Source: Bacillus sp. EB106-08-02-XG196
GTDB lineage: Bacteria > Bacillota > Bacilli > Bacillales > Cytobacillaceae
Direction: 5' to 3'
Assembly (NCBI RefSeq): GCF_013396335.1
Contig: NZ_JABWSY010000005.1
Coordinates: 124,001 to 188,000 of the forward strand
DNA length: 64,000 bases
Numbering within the stretch: position 1 is the first letter of the stretch; every line of letters starts with the position of its first letter. Positions 29,401 to 40,405 of this stretch are shown piece after piece. The position numbers and the translations under genes are program-made. The notes beneath the pieces are model-generated. The model worked only from the letters and a program-made list of their open reading frames with translations. It ran no database searches and had not been told where the DNA came from.

Positions 29401-29435
29401 AACAATGGCTTAATAATTTAAGCCATTGTTTTTAT
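29401..29435 (+). terminator. icmF terminator
   Basis: AACAATGGCTTAA (29401-29413) pairs perfectly with TTAAGCCATTGTT (29418-29430), followed by TTTATT. Confidence 0.85.
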
Positions 29436-29443
29436 TAAAAAGT

Positions 29444-29492
29444 CTGTGTTAAAGATAAATATTGAAATCAACAGCATCCAAGTTTAACACAG
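29444..29492. repeat. Miniature inverted-repeat element, family B
   Basis: CTGTGTTAAA at 29444-29453 and its exact complement TTTAACACAG at 29483-29492 enclose AAATCAACAG. The same outer arms and the AAATCAACAG block occur in the larger element at 39731-39912. It is non-coding and lies between icmF and the small gene at 29592. Confidence 0.75.
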
Positions 29493-29591
29493 CCATAAAA
29501 AATTTTTTTTACTAGTACTAATATTGGCTCACTTTCTTATATAATAGATGAACATACATACATCAATGGTTCCCGGGGCAGGTGTTGACAG

Positions 29592-29789
29592 ATGAAGAAA
29601 AATTATATGATTTTACTATTATTAATTTTAGCCTGGCCGTTATACTATCTCTATCAACACCAATTAGGGGCGATTTCCTTTCTAGTACTGGCTATGATCT
29701 TTCTTTTTTCGGCGATGAAAGAGTTAAAAATGCTGAAAAAAGAAAAGAAACCTGATGATACCCCGCCAAAGAGGGAAAATATCAAATAA
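29592..29789 (+). CDS. Small membrane protein, 65 residues
   Basis: A hypothetical protein that I do not recognise. It has two hydrophobic segments (YMILLLLILAWPLYYLYQH and ISFLVLAMIFLFSAM) and a charged, lysine- and proline-rich tail (KKEKKPDDTPPKRENIK), so a two-helix membrane protein with a cytoplasmic tail is likely. A weak GGCAGGTGTTGACAG sequence lies upstream of the ATG. It sits upstream of rpoE on the same strand. It might be a small DUF family of Bacillus, but nothing in the sequence gives a function. Confidence 0.65.
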   Translation: MKKNYMILLLLILAWPLYYLYQHQLGAISFLVLAMIFLFSAMKELKMLKKEKKPDDTPPKRENIK

Positions 29790-29932
29790 AACAATAGATA
29801 GAACTAGCATAAACGGGAGAATATTGTTTATAATGAAGAATATGTAAAAAATGCAAGCACTTTGGTGCTAAAATTTTTGCCCGTTATCACTCATTTTTAT
29901 AGAGTGTTAAATAGAGAAAGGAAGTGCCGATA

Positions 29933-30499
29933 TTGAGTTTACAAGGTTACTCAAAAGAAGAATTAAAAGAGTTATCCCTCATTGAGATGGCGTATGAATT
30001 TCTAAAAGACAGCAAACAGCCAATTTCCTTCCATGATTTAATCAAAGAAATTGCGGCAGCTACGGAAATTACAGAGGCACAAATCAAATCAAGAATTGCA
30101 CAATTTTATACCGATATAAATATCGACGGTCGTTTTCTTTCATTAGGTGACAACCGCTGGGGACTTCGCGTCTGGTATCCAGTCGATACACAAGAAGAAG
30201 AAGTCGTAACCGTTATTAAGCCTAAGAAGAAAAAGGCGAAAAAGGTTGTCGATGAAGACTTTGATGATGTCGATGAAATTGATGAAGACTTCGAGGATGA
30301 GTTGGATGACTTTGCCGATGAAGATGATCTCCTCGATGACGATGATGATGATCTTCTGGATGATCTTGATGATGTCGATGATTTAGACGATGATGAAGAG
30401 GTTATCGAAGACGATGATGAATTTGAGCTTGATGAAGAAGAAGAACTTGACGAGGATCTTGATGAAGAAGAGTTAGAGGATGAAGACGACCTATTATAG
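29933..30499 (+). CDS. rpoE: RNA polymerase delta subunit
   Basis: RpoE (delta) is the Gram-positive RNA polymerase accessory subunit that increases recycling and promoter selectivity. The 188-residue protein has an N-terminal winged-helix HARE domain (residues 1-90, IEMAYEFLKDSKQPISFHDL and FYTDINIDGRFLSLGDNRWG) and then an extremely acidic unstructured tail of Asp/Glu runs (about residues 105-188), which is the family hallmark. The TTG start at 29933 is chosen because AAAGGAAG lies 9 bases upstream; GTG at 29924 overlaps it. It is followed by pyrG. Confidence 0.95.
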   Translation: MSLQGYSKEELKELSLIEMAYEFLKDSKQPISFHDLIKEIAAATEITEAQIKSRIAQFYTDINIDGRFLSLGDNRWGLRVWYPVDTQEEEVVTVIKPKKKKAKKVVDEDFDDVDEIDEDFEDELDDFADEDDLLDDDDDDLLDDLDDVDDLDDDEEVIEDDDEFELDEEEELDEDLDEEELEDEDDLL

Positions 30500-30501
30500 G
30501 C

Positions 30502-30613
30502 TTGACTTTTTAACTCTGCACTTGTAAAATCTTTTTTGGGCTCCTTTAAACAGGAACGGATCATAATTAGCTTATAGAGCGCTCCCTTACATTGCGTATG
30601 CGGAGTGCTTTTT
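30502..30613 (+). promoter_or_regulatory. pyrG promoter and CTP-sensitive attenuator
   Basis: TTGACT (30502-30507), 17 bp, TAAAAT (30525-30530), with the expected start at GGGCTCC (30538). This initial GGGC is the hallmark of B. subtilis pyrG control: low CTP makes RNA polymerase stutter and add G residues, which then pair with the pyrimidine run (CTCCCTT, 30582-30588) and stop the terminator forming. The terminator here is AGCGCTCC/GGAGTGCT followed by a T run (about 30578-30613). The mechanism is known in B. subtilis; the match here is by sequence. Confidence 0.85.
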
Positions 30614-30725
30614 TATTTTTTTAGTCAAATGATACACAGCTCTTTCGGCGGAAGCCGAGACTTCTTTACAAATAAAAAAATTTTATAAAAGAAGCCTTAA
30701 ACAACAAGAATATTGTACAAACTGA

Positions 30726-32339
<1,614 letters not shown>

Positions 32340-32346
32340 TATTTGT

Positions 32347-32377
32347 GCCAGTTCTCTTTTGTGGGGACTGGCTATTT
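32347..32377 (+). terminator. pyrG terminator
   Basis: GCCAGT...ACTGGC stem (32347-32352 with 32366-32371) followed by TATTTTTAT, immediately before repeat array III. Confidence 0.7.
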
Positions 32378-32388
32378 TTATGGTTTTG

Positions 32389-32525
32389 ATTTCCAGAAAA
32401 TGTCTAATAGTCCATAAGTTATTGAAAATAGTCCAAAACCATTTTAAAAAGGTCCATAACCAGATAAAAATAGTCCATAACCTATCAAAAATAGTCCAAA
32501 ACACTCTAAAAAAAGTCCAAAACAA
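32389..32525 (+). repeat. 21-bp tandem array III (GTCCAWAAC type)
   Basis: The leader ATTTCCAGAAAATGTCTAAT is followed by units starting at 32409, 32430, 32451, 32472, 32493 and 32514, exactly 21 bp apart. Each begins RGTCCAWAA. Starts right after the pyrG terminator and ends before the convergent ywjG gene. Confidence 0.9.
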
Positions 32526-32554
32526 AAAAACGACCTAATCTAGGCCGCAAAAAA

Positions 32555-33052
32555 TCATTCATATTCCGCTAATATCTCATCAATTGTAAATTTTAAGCCA
32601 TAATAAACATACAAAGCTGCCATCGAGGATGGATATCCGTATCGATTTCCGAAATCATCCGGCAATAAACCCTTCGCCAGCTGTAAATTTATATGTACAT
32701 CCGCCATTTCTTCCAATTTTCCATCAGATACCGATGTAGATACAGCAACAAATGGGATATCTTTTTCCAAAAGCTTCGCTGCAAGCTCTAGCGCATCACC
32801 ATCCGCCGAGGTCCGAGTAAATAGCAGCACTCTGTCGGCACTGGTTGCAGCGTCGACATTCGTTAAAGCACCCTTTAACGGTTCTGCACCCTCCGAAACC
32901 TCAAATTCAACAGCCTTCATTTCCCGAAATCCGACAAGATAAATCGTCTGACCTTGCGCAAGCAGGCGGGCACCATCCTCAAAAGAAAACTCTGCCTTTT
33001 CCTCGATTCTTTTAAATAATCCAGTCAATTGGGTTGTAAACATTTTCATCAA
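32555..33052 (-). CDS. ywjG: DUF2529 family protein YwjG
   Basis: A 165-residue protein of the DUF2529/YwjG family of unknown function. The fold looks like a sugar-isomerase (SIS-like) alpha/beta domain: IYLVGFREMKAVEFEV, ADRVLLFTRTSADGDALELA, IPFVAVSTSVSDG. The catalytic residues of SIS enzymes are not obvious. The start may be TTG at 33052 (AAGGAG 9-10 bases upstream) or the adjacent ATG at 33049. It is divergent from spo0F, as in B. subtilis. Confidence 0.87.
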   Translation of the reverse strand: MMKMFTTQLTGLFKRIEEKAEFSFEDGARLLAQGQTIYLVGFREMKAVEFEVSEGAEPLKGALTNVDAATSADRVLLFTRTSADGDALELAAKLLEKDIPFVAVSTSVSDGKLEEMADVHINLQLAKGLLPDDFGNRYGYPSSMAALYVYYGLKFTIDEILAEYE

Positions 33053-33097
33053 TTAAAACCACTCCTTCACAGAAATATTATAGCTTTTTAAAAATAA

Positions 33098-33163
33098 AAG
33101 ACAATTTCCACAATATACCTTTATAATAAATAGAGGATTTATAAAAGAAATGTCGAAGAATAT
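33098..33163 (+). promoter_or_regulatory. spo0F upstream control region
   Basis: TATAAT at 33122-33127 is a SigA-type -10 with a poor -35. AGAGGATTT (33132-33140) and GAAGAATAT (33155-33163) look like SigH -35 and -10 elements, but the gap is 2-3 bases longer than usual. TGTCGAA at 33151-33157 is a Spo0A box core. B. subtilis spo0F has both SigA and SigH promoters and Spo0A control; here this is only suggested. Confidence 0.45.
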
Positions 33164-33220
33164 CATGGTGGTAGAAATAGGAATCAACTATAAATAAAAA
33201 AGGGTGGAAGAGGTGGAGTT

Positions 33221-33592
33221 ATGAAAGAAAAAATTTTAATTGTTGACGATCAATTTGGGATACGGATTTTATTAAATGAGGTATTCTCAAAGGAAGGGTA
33301 TCAAACCTTTCAGGCAGCAAATGGAATTCAAGCACTAGATATTGTTACGAAGCATGACCCTGATCTCGTCCTATTGGATATGAAAATACCTGGTATGGAT
33401 GGTATTGAAATTTTAAAAAGAATGAAAGTCATTGATCCTGATATCCGCGTTATTATCATGACCGCTTATGGTGAATTGGATATGATTCAAGAGGCCAAGG
33501 ATCTAGGCGCAATTACGCATTTTGCAAAGCCATTCGATATTGATGATATTCGTGCGGCGGTAAGAAAACATATTCCTCAGAAAGCCAATTAA
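33221..33592 (+). CDS. spo0F: Sporulation phosphorelay response regulator Spo0F
   Basis: Spo0F is the single-domain receiver that takes phosphate from the Kin kinases and passes it to Spo0B in the sporulation phosphorelay. The 123-residue protein has the acidic pair in [10 protein letters not shown] (D10, D11), the phospho-acceptor in [13 protein letters not shown] (D54), MTAYGEL with the switch Thr, and FAKPFD with the conserved Lys. There is no output domain. AAGGGTGGAAGAGGTGG precedes the ATG. A second TGTCGAA box lies just after the gene at 33619. Confidence 0.96.
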   Translation: MKEKILIVDDQFGIRILLNEVFSKEGYQTFQAANGIQALDIVTKHDPDLVLLDMKIPGMDGIEILKRMKVIDPDIRVIIMTAYGELDMIQEAKDLGAITHFAKPFDIDDIRAAVRKHIPQKAN

Positions 33593-33829
33593 TGGAATTT
33601 TTTGAAAAATAAAACGATTGTCGAAAAGTGTTGCCGCTTTCATTGTGAACGTTTATAATATTATAGTTTCTTTAATGGCATTTTATCAATCAGTTTGGTA
33701 TGATACTTATGAACTTTTGCTCGTCCATTTATCTTTCTCGAGTATACATAATCAGTAAAATGATAGGAAATCCTTATTAGGAAAGCCCTAATTCGAGAAG
33801 ATAGACACCCATACCAAGGAGGAAATAAA

Positions 33830-34684
33830 ATGCCTTTAGTTTCAATGAAAGAGATGCTCATCAAAGCGAAAGCGGAAGGTTATGCTGTTGGGCAATTCAA
33901 CCTAAATAACTTAGAATTTACCCAAGCTATTTTACAAGCAGCGGAAGCTGAAAAATCACCTGTTATTCTTGGTGTTTCTGAAGGGGCAGCTCGTTATATG
34001 GGCGGCTTTAAAACCGTTGTTAAAATGGTAGAAGGTTTATTAGAAGATTACAAAATTACCGTTCCTGTTGCCATTCACTTGGACCACGGTTCTAGCTTTG
34101 AAAAATGTAAAGAAGCGATTGATGCGGGCTTTACTTCTGTTATGATTGACGCTTCTCACGATCCGTTTGAAGAAAACGTAGCAACTACTTCTAAAGTAGT
34201 AGAATACGCGCATTCAAAAGGTGTTTCTGTTGAAGCAGAATTAGGAACAGTTGGCGGACAAGAAGACGATGTTTCTGGCAGCATTATTTATGCGGATCCT
34301 GCTGAATGTAAAGAACTTGTTGAGCGTACAGGCATCGACTGCCTTGCACCAGCACTTGGTTCTGTTCACGGTCCATACAAAGGTGAGCCAAACCTTGGTT
34401 ATAAAGAGATGGAAGAAATCGGTAATGCAACAGGTCTTCCACTAGTACTGCACGGTGGAACTGGTATTCCAACACATGATATCCAAAAGTCAGTTTCTCT
34501 TGGAACTGCGAAAATTAACGTAAACACTGAAAACCAAATTGCATCTGCAAAAGCGGTTCGTGAAACATTAGCAGCGAAGCCAAATGAATACGATCCACGT
34601 AAATACTTAGGCCCAGCACGCGATGCCATCAAAGAAACAGTAATCGGCAAAATGCGCGAATTCGGTTCATCAGGTAAAGCTTAA
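33830..34684 (+). CDS. fbaA: Class II fructose-1,6-bisphosphate aldolase
   Basis: Zinc-dependent aldolase of 284 residues acting in glycolysis and gluconeogenesis. Seen are [20 protein letters not shown] with the catalytic Asp and zinc His, [16 protein letters not shown], and the phosphate-binding [16 protein letters not shown]. Codon use is strongly biased toward preferred codons, as expected for a highly expressed gene. CAAGGAGG precedes the ATG. It is followed by a family-A repeat element and then the transaldolase gene. The spo0F-fbaA-tal order is the B. subtilis one. Confidence 0.97.
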   Translation: MPLVSMKEMLIKAKAEGYAVGQFNLNNLEFTQAILQAAEAEKSPVILGVSEGAARYMGGFKTVVKMVEGLLEDYKITVPVAIHLDHGSSFEKCKEAIDAGFTSVMIDASHDPFEENVATTSKVVEYAHSKGVSVEAELGTVGGQEDDVSGSIIYADPAECKELVERTGIDCLAPALGSVHGPYKGEPNLGYKEMEEIGNATGLPLVLHGGTGIPTHDIQKSVSLGTAKINVNTENQIASAKAVRETLAAKPNEYDPRKYLGPARDAIKETVIGKMREFGSSGKA

Positions 34685-34687
34685 ATC

Positions 34688-34836
34688 GAAAAGCGGAAGC
34701 GCCTTGAACAAGGAAAAATGCAGTTCAATTTTTCCCAGGGGCGACAGGCATAAGACGAGCTGGCAGAAAGGTTGTTCTTTAACCTTTTTGACGGATTGGC
34801 TTATGACCCCGCCCCCTTAGGCGCTGGAGCTAGACA
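34688..34836. repeat. Dispersed structured element, family A (copy 2)
   Basis: It begins AAAAGCGGAAGCGCCTTG and ends TTAGGCGCTGGAGCTAGACA. Inside, GGGGCGACAGGCATAAG and GGCTTATGACCCC are partly complementary and enclose AAAGGTTGTTCTTTAACCTTT, so the transcript would fold into one long stem. It shares most of its length with the copy in the atp operon at 56767. An extra 20-base insert with TTTTTCC is present near the left end. Confidence 0.85.
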
Positions 34837-34904
34837 ATTTTAATATAAGGGGACTTGTCCTCTTGAAAAAACTATCCAATGTTTGGTAACATGGACAGTA
34901 ATAA

Positions 34905-34938
34905 TTGAAACCGCCCCTTTACGAATGGGCGGTTTCAA
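34905..34938. other. Hairpin before tal
   Basis: TTGAAACCGCCC (34905-34916) and GGGCGGTTTCAA (34927-34938) are perfectly complementary over 12 bp. No T run follows on either strand, so it may be a terminator remnant or an RNA structure upstream of tal. Confidence 0.6.
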
Positions 34939-34996
34939 ACTGTAAGGAAAAATTAGAATATTGGCGAAACTTGCCGAAAAATTGGAGGAGAAACAG

Positions 34997-35644
34997 ATGA
35001 AATTTTTTATTGATACAGCTAACTTAGAGGAAATTCGTGAAGTACATGAGCTTGGATTATTAGCAGGAGTCACAACAAACCCAACACTTGTAGCAAGAGA
35101 AAAAGGTGTTTCCTTCCATGATCGAATCAGAGAAATTGCGGCGCTTGTTCCTGGGTCTGTAAGTGCGGAAGTTATTGCCCTTGATGCAGAAGGCATGATC
35201 AAAGAAGGAAAAGAACTTGCAGCCATCGCTCCCAATGTAACGGTTAAAGTTCCAATGACTCCAGACGGATTAAAAGCTTGTCACGCCTTTGCAGAAGCAG
35301 GTATTAAAACCAATGTTACCTTAATTTTCAATGCCAATCAGGCGCTTCTTGCAGCAAGAGCTGGTGCTTCTTATGTTTCTCCTTTCCTTGGCAGATTAGA
35401 TGATATCGGTCAAAACGGCTTAGATTTAATCTCTCAAGTAGCTGACATCTTTGCTGTTCACGGAATTCAATCTGAAATCATTGCAGCATCCATTCGTAAT
35501 CCAGTTCACGTAACAGAAGCAGCACTAAGAGGTGCTCATATTGCTACCATTCCTTACAAAGTATTAATCGGATTGTTCCATCACCCATTAACCGACAAGG
35601 GAATTGAAGCGTTCATAAAGGATTGGGAAGGCCGCAACGCATAA
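34997..35644 (+). CDS. tal: Transaldolase-like protein (fructose-6-phosphate aldolase family)
   Basis: A 215-residue short transaldolase (YwjH type) that transfers a three-carbon unit between sugar phosphates in the pentose phosphate pathway. The N-terminus [16 protein letters not shown] and the Schiff-base lysine in [15 protein letters not shown] (about K83) are diagnostic. [20 protein letters not shown] lies near the C-terminus. Short members of this family can also be fructose-6-phosphate aldolases; in Bacillus the transaldolase role is accepted. I start at MKFFID, with TTGGAGGAG upstream; the in-frame extension to 34961 has no site. Confidence 0.93.
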   Translation: MKFFIDTANLEEIREVHELGLLAGVTTNPTLVAREKGVSFHDRIREIAALVPGSVSAEVIALDAEGMIKEGKELAAIAPNVTVKVPMTPDGLKACHAFAEAGIKTNVTLIFNANQALLAARAGASYVSPFLGRLDDIGQNGLDLISQVADIFAVHGIQSEIIAASIRNPVHVTEAALRGAHIATIPYKVLIGLFHHPLTDKGIEAFIKDWEGRNA

Positions 35645-35837
35645 ATTTACCAATTTTTAAAACTTTTTTTCATATTGATACATGAAAATAATTTATTGGT
35701 GTACACTAGATGATAGACAAATTGTCGGATTATGTAATTTGCTGTTGGAAATAATTACCTAAATTCAGATTTGAATATCATTTTAGTTGATTAATAAGGA
35801 TCACAGTCCATCCCAATGGCGTAGAAGGGAGTCGAAA

Positions 35838-37127
35838 ATGGAAAAACTTAAAATTGCGGGCGGATATCCCCTTAAGGGAACCGTAAGAATAAGTGGTGCA
35901 AAAAACAGTGCAGTTGCGTTGATACCAGCAACCATTTTAGCAGAATCACCGGTGACAATTGAAGGGCTTCCAGATATTTCAGATGTAGAAATATTGAAGG
36001 ACCTGCTCGAAGAAATTGGCGGGAAAGTAGAACTTTCAGATGATTTTGATATGACGGTTGACCCATCGACGATGATTTCGATGCCATTGCCAAACGGAAA
36101 AGTCAAGAAGCTTCGTGCCTCTTACTATCTAATGGGGGCGATGCTTGGCCGTTTCAAAAAGGCCGTCATCGGTTTACCGGGTGGATGTCATCTCGGACCA
36201 CGGCCAATCGATCAGCATATTAAAGGTTTTGAGGCACTTGGTGCTCAGGTAACAAATGAGCAGGGCGCTATTTATTTGCGGGCGGACGAGCTTCGCGGCG
36301 CACGTATTTATCTCGATGTTGTCAGTGTTGGCGCAACCATTAATATCATGTTAGCGGCGGTACGTGCAAAGGGCAGGACACTTATTGAAAATGCTGCAAA
36401 AGAACCGGAAATCATTGATGTCGCTACCTTACTTACGAATATGGGAGCGAAAATCAAGGGTGCAGGAACCGATGTCATCCGGATTGATGGTGTGGACAGC
36501 CTCCATGGCTGCCGGCATACGATTATTCCCGATCGAATTGAAGCGGGAACCTATATGATTTTAGGTGCTGCCGTCGGTGAAGGTGTATTAATCGATAATG
36601 TCATTCCCCAGCATTTGGAATCGCTGATTGCTAAGCTGCGAGAAATGGGTGTGAAAATTGAAACGGGCGATGATCAGGTGTTTGTCAGCAGTTCGGACAA
36701 GTTGAAGTCTGTTGATATCAAAACCCTTGTTTATCCTGGGTTCCCAACCGACCTGCAACAGCCATTTACCACACTGTTAACGAGAGCGACGGGTTCTAGC
36801 GTTGTAACGGATACGATTTATGGTGCCCGCTTTAAACATATCGATGAATTAAGAAGAATGAACGCCAACATTAAAGTGGAAGGCCGTTCGGCAATTATAA
36901 GCGGACCTCTCAAGCTTCAAGGTGCAAAAGTGAAGGCAAGCGATCTTCGAGCTGGAGCCGCACTTTTCATTGCCGGCCTTCTTGCTGAAGGCATTACAGA
37001 AGTCACAGGCCTTGAGCACATTGACCGCGGTTACAGCAATCTTGTTGAAAAATTAAATGGGCTTGGTGCAACGGTTTGGCGTGAAGCTTTGTCAAAAGAT
37101 GAAGTCGAACAACTAAAGAATACGTAA
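35838..37127 (+). CDS. murZ: UDP-N-acetylglucosamine 1-carboxyvinyltransferase (MurA2/MurZ)
   Basis: First committed step of peptidoglycan synthesis: transfers enolpyruvate from PEP to UDP-GlcNAc. It is a 429-residue EPSP-synthase-fold protein. The catalytic cysteine, target of fosfomycin, is in [12 protein letters not shown] (C117). The length and the location next to tal and glpX indicate the second Bacillus paralogue (murAB/murZ); the main murAA lies near the atp operon in B. subtilis but is not in this window. I start at MEKLKIAGG, preceded by AAGGGAG. Confidence 0.95.
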   Translation: MEKLKIAGGYPLKGTVRISGAKNSAVALIPATILAESPVTIEGLPDISDVEILKDLLEEIGGKVELSDDFDMTVDPSTMISMPLPNGKVKKLRASYYLMGAMLGRFKKAVIGLPGGCHLGPRPIDQHIKGFEALGAQVTNEQGAIYLRADELRGARIYLDVVSVGATINIMLAAVRAKGRTLIENAAKEPEIIDVATLLTNMGAKIKGAGTDVIRIDGVDSLHGCRHTIIPDRIEAGTYMILGAAVGEGVLIDNVIPQHLESLIAKLREMGVKIETGDDQVFVSSSDKLKSVDIKTLVYPGFPTDLQQPFTTLLTRATGSSVVTDTIYGARFKHIDELRRMNANIKVEGRSAIISGPLKLQGAKVKASDLRAGAALFIAGLLAEGITEVTGLEHIDRGYSNLVEKLNGLGATVWREALSKDEVEQLKNT

Positions 37128-37207
37128 ATAAGCTATACTAATTCCTTGAATCTGTTATACTAATATTATTAAAAAAAGTATAAACAGAAAATTGGGGGAT
37201 TGAGAAC

Positions 37208-38170
37208 ATGGAGAGAAGTTTATCTATGGAGCTTGTCCGCGTAACGGAAGCGGCTGCACTTGCTTCAGCACGCTGGATGGGCCGCGGGAAAAAGGATGAA
37301 GCAGACGGTGCTGCAACCTCTGCCATGCGTGATGTGTTTGACACGATCCCAATGAAGGGAACGGTTGTGATTGGTGAAGGCGAGATGGACGAGGCCCCTA
37401 TGCTTTATATCGGTGAAAAACTTGGTACAGGGTTCGGACCTCGCGTCGATGTAGCCGTCGATCCACTCGAAGGTACAAATATTCTAGCCGCTGGCGGATG
37501 GAACGCTCTAGCTGTTTTAGCGATTGCTGACAATGGCAACCTTCTTCATGCACCAGATATGTATATGGAGAAGATTGCTGTTGGTCCTGAAGCTGTAGGA
37601 CTTGTGGATATCAATGCTTCTGTTCTTGATAATCTGAAGGCAGTGGCGAAGGCGAAAAACAAGGATATCGAAGACGTTGTGGCAACGGTATTAAACCGTC
37701 CGCGTCATGAGCATATCATTGCACAGCTTCGTGATGCAGGCGCACGAATTAAGTTAATCAATGATGGCGATGTGGCAGGAGCAATTAATACTGCTTTTGA
37801 TAACACAGGCGTTGACATTTTATTCGGCTCTGGCGGTGCACCGGAAGGCGTCATCTCAGCGGTTGCGTTAAAATGTCTGGGCGGTGAAATCATCGGTAAA
37901 TTGCTGCCGCAAAGTGATGCCGAATTAGAGCGCTGCGTGAAAATGGGACTAGATGTCAAAAAAGTTCTTCGCATGGAAGACCTTGTGAAAGGTGACGACG
38001 CGATTTTTGCAGCAACCGGCGTAACAGACGGCGAACTGCTGCGCGGTGTCCAATTCAAGGGCTCTTATGGGTCTACTCATTCCATCGTTATGCGCGCAAA
38101 ATCTGGAACGGTCCGATTTGTCGAAGGTCGTCACAGTTTGAAAAAGAAACCCAATTTAGTGATTAGATAA
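37208..38170 (+). CDS. glpX: Class II fructose-1,6-bisphosphatase GlpX
   Basis: A 320-residue GlpX-type bisphosphatase of gluconeogenesis (B. subtilis YwjI). Metal-binding and catalytic segments are [31 protein letters not shown] and [29 protein letters not shown] precedes the ATG. It sits between murZ and rho as in B. subtilis. It is a paralogue-independent second FBPase beside Fbp in bacilli. Intact and of standard length. Confidence 0.95.
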   Translation: MERSLSMELVRVTEAAALASARWMGRGKKDEADGAATSAMRDVFDTIPMKGTVVIGEGEMDEAPMLYIGEKLGTGFGPRVDVAVDPLEGTNILAAGGWNALAVLAIADNGNLLHAPDMYMEKIAVGPEAVGLVDINASVLDNLKAVAKAKNKDIEDVVATVLNRPRHEHIIAQLRDAGARIKLINDGDVAGAINTAFDNTGVDILFGSGGAPEGVISAVALKCLGGEIIGKLLPQSDAELERCVKMGLDVKKVLRMEDLVKGDDAIFAATGVTDGELLRGVQFKGSYGSTHSIVMRAKSGTVRFVEGRHSLKKKPNLVIR

Positions 38171-38191
38171 ACGAAAATAGTAAACACTTAC

Positions 38192-38222
38192 TAAGAGACT
38201 AGATGTAGATTCTAGTCTCTTA
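38192..38222. terminator. glpX terminator-like hairpin
   Basis: TAAGAGACTAGA pairs perfectly with TCTAGTCTCTTA, but no strong T run follows. Probable weak or Rho-assisted terminator. 38223-38441 is AT-rich and likely carries the rho promoter and leader; I see no gene there. Confidence 0.55.
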
Positions 38223-38441
38223 TCTCCAATGAAAAGTCTATTAACCCCTCCAAATAGAAAATTTCCAGTTGATTAATTTTTTACTCAAAGGGTACAATAG
38301 ATAGTGTTTTAATAAATTGATTCTGCTATTCTATTCATTTCTCTTTTTTTCCTCAATATTTTTAGTAATCAAAAACCCTCTATTATACGATTAGGTTCTC
38401 GGAAACGAAAATAGAGTAAAAATTTTAAAGTGTGGTGTACT

Positions 38442-39707
38442 ATGGAATTAACTATATCAAGTTTAGAAAACATGAAGCTGAAGGAGCTTTATGAGCTTGC
38501 GCGCGAATTTAAAGTGACCTACTATAGTAAGTTGTCGAAGAAAGAACTTATTTTTGCCATTTTAAAATCACGTGCAGAGCAGCAAGGGTATTTTTTCATG
38601 GAAGGCGTCTTGGAAATTATCCAGTCGGAAGGATTTGGATTTTTACGACCGATCAATTACTCGCCAAGTTCTGAAGACATTTATATCTCTGCATCGCAAA
38701 TCCGTCGTTTCGATTTAAGAAATGGGGATAAAGTATCCGGTAAGGTTCGGCCTCCAAAAGAAAATGAACGTTATTACGGACTTTTACATGTAGAAGCAGT
38801 TAACGGTGAAGATCCAGAGTCAGCGAAAGAACGTGTTCACTTCCCAGCATTAACTCCTCTCTATCCAGATAGACATATGAAGCTAGAAACCACTCCAAAA
38901 TATATCTCTACAAGAATTATGGATGTAGTTGCTCCAGTTGGGTTTGGACAAAGGGGCTTAATTGTTGCGCCGCCAAAGGCAGGGAAAACCATGCTGTTAA
39001 AGGAAATTGCTAACAGCATTACAACGAATCACCCTGAAGTGGAATTAATTGTGCTTCTTATCGATGAACGCCCAGAGGAAGTAACCGACATTGAGCGTTC
39101 GGTTGCCGGCGATGTTGTCAGCTCCACGTTTGATGAGGTACCAGAAAATCATATTAAAGTCGCAGAGCTTGTGCTGGACCGCGCGATGCGTTTAGTCGAG
39201 CATAAACGTGACGTTGTTATTCTAATGGACAGCATCACGCGTTTGGCTCGTGCATATAACTTAGTGATTCCGCCAAGCGGTCGTACCCTTTCTGGCGGTA
39301 TTGACCCAGCGGCTTTCCACCGTCCGAAGCGTTTCTTCGGGGCAGCCCGAAACATTGAAGAAGGCGGAAGCCTAACGATTCTTGCTACCGCATTGGTGGA
39401 TACAGGTTCACGTATGGACGATGTTATTTATGAAGAATTTAAAGGAACAGGTAATATGGAACTGCATCTCGACAGACAGCTTGCAGAACGCCGTATCTTC
39501 CCTGCAATGGATATTCGCCGCTCTGGAACAAGGAAAGAAGAACTTCTTCTTCCAAAAGATCATCTGGACAAGCTATGGGCAATCCGAAAATCAATGTCCG
39601 ACTCACCAGACTTCGCCGAGCGCTTCCTGAAAAAACTAAAACAAACCAAATCCAACGAAGAATTCTTCGCCCAAATCGGGGAAGAACTAAAGGGTAGAAG
39701 GTCATAA
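38442..39707 (+). CDS. rho: Transcription termination factor Rho
   Basis: Hexameric RNA-dependent ATPase that ends transcription. The 421-residue protein has an N-terminal helical domain ([20 protein letters not shown]), an RNA-binding cold-shock-like domain ([20 protein letters not shown]), the P-loop [19 protein letters not shown], Walker [17 protein letters not shown] and the Q/R loops ([16 protein letters not shown]). I start at [10 protein letters not shown], although the ribosome site (AAAGTGTGGTG) is weak. A long AT-rich leader fits autoregulation, which is known for rho in B. subtilis. Confidence 0.96.
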   Translation: MELTISSLENMKLKELYELAREFKVTYYSKLSKKELIFAILKSRAEQQGYFFMEGVLEIIQSEGFGFLRPINYSPSSEDIYISASQIRRFDLRNGDKVSGKVRPPKENERYYGLLHVEAVNGEDPESAKERVHFPALTPLYPDRHMKLETTPKYISTRIMDVVAPVGFGQRGLIVAPPKAGKTMLLKEIANSITTNHPEVELIVLLIDERPEEVTDIERSVAGDVVSSTFDEVPENHIKVAELVLDRAMRLVEHKRDVVILMDSITRLARAYNLVIPPSGRTLSGGIDPAAFHRPKRFFGAARNIEEGGSLTILATALVDTGSRMDDVIYEEFKGTGNMELHLDRQLAERRIFPAMDIRRSGTRKEELLLPKDHLDKLWAIRKSMSDSPDFAERFLKKLKQTKSNEEFFAQIGEELKGRRS

Positions 39708-39730
39708 AATCTTAGGATTTAATTCTTGGT

Positions 39731-39912
39731 CTGTGTTAATGGGAAACTTGTGATTTTAGAACCTGTTGATTTGTGCGGAAGGTGCGAGACTCCTGCAGGA
39801 GTACGGAGCAGGGGAGACCCCGCAGGCGCGTTAGCGCCGAGGAGGATTCCCGCAACGCCTGCGGAAAGCGAAGCACCTGGAGCACAAATCAACAGCCTAA
39901 TTTAACACAGCC
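39731..39912. repeat. Family B inverted-repeat element, full-size copy
   Basis: Outer arms CTGTGTTAAT (39731-39740) and TTTAACACAG enclose perfect 14-bp inner arms CTGTTGATTTGTGC (39763-39776) and GCACAAATCAACAG (39882-39895). Between them lies a GC-rich, partly palindromic core (GGTGCGAGACTCCTGCAGG near the left, GCGCGTTAGCGC in the middle, CCTGCGGAAAGCGAAGCACC at the right). I recall this core type as common in Bacillus intergenic DNA, without a name. It is non-coding and follows rho. Confidence 0.85.
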
Positions 39913-39938
39913 AGCATTAAAATCCATAAAAACCCAAC

Positions 39939-39967
39939 TTGCCAAAATAGGTTCACCTTGTTATAAT
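39939..39967 (+). promoter_or_regulatory. rpmE promoter
   Basis: TTGCCA (39939-39944), 17 bp, TATAAT (39962-39967), about 95 bases before the rpmE start. Confidence 0.75.
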
Positions 39968-40063
39968 GTGAACAGTGTGTTTTTAGTATTTGGTGCTTGT
40001 TTTTAAGACAGGCATTTATATAACTCTGTTTCGAATGATTCAGGGCGGAAGGAGATGAAAAGA

Positions 40064-40285
40064 ATGAAAGCAGGAATTCATCCAAATTATAAAATGGTAC
40101 AGGTGACTTGTGCATGCGGAAATACATTTGAAACTGGTTCAGTGAAAAATGAAATTCGCGTTGAAACATGTTCTGAATGTCATCCATTCTATACTGGTCG
40201 TCAAAAGTTTGCTGAAGCTGGTGGACGTGTAGACCGTTTCAACAAAAAATACGGCCTTAAAGATCCAAACGCACAACAACAATAA
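40064..40285 (+). CDS. rpmE: Ribosomal protein L31, zinc-binding type
   Basis: Protein L31 of the large ribosomal subunit, 73 residues. The zinc ligands are present (CACG near residue 16 and CSEC near residue 36), so this is the C+ form made when zinc is sufficient, rather than the zinc-free YtiA type. It shows [19 protein letters not shown] and the C-terminal [14 protein letters not shown] start at MKAGIHPNY because GGAAGGAG lies 9 bases upstream; the ATG at 40055 directly abuts that site. Confidence 0.97.
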   Translation: MKAGIHPNYKMVQVTCACGNTFETGSVKNEIRVETCSECHPFYTGRQKFAEAGGRVDRFNKKYGLKDPNAQQQ

Positions 40286-40298
40286 TCACTCACACAAA

Positions 40299-40331
40299 AC
40301 AGGCAAGCAGAAACTTACTTGCCTGTTTTTT
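40299..40331 (+). terminator. rpmE terminator
   Basis: AACAGGCAAG and CTTGCCTGTT are perfectly complementary over 10 bp, followed by TTTTTAT. Confidence 0.88.
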
Positions 40332-40405
40332 ATTTGAATAAAAGGCAATGAACTTTAAAAATATAGATTTATGAAGGTTTCGTGATAGGAAGGAGACGCC
40401 GGTTT

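Noticed and set aside
30106-30564. Serine-rich open frame antisense to rpoE
   Set aside because: It is the complement of the Asp/Glu-rich delta tail; it has no ribosome site and the repetitive Ser composition is a by-product.
33132-33163. Certain SigH promoter for spo0F
   Set aside because: Both half-sites match but the spacing is 2-3 bases too long; listed only as part of the control region with low confidence.
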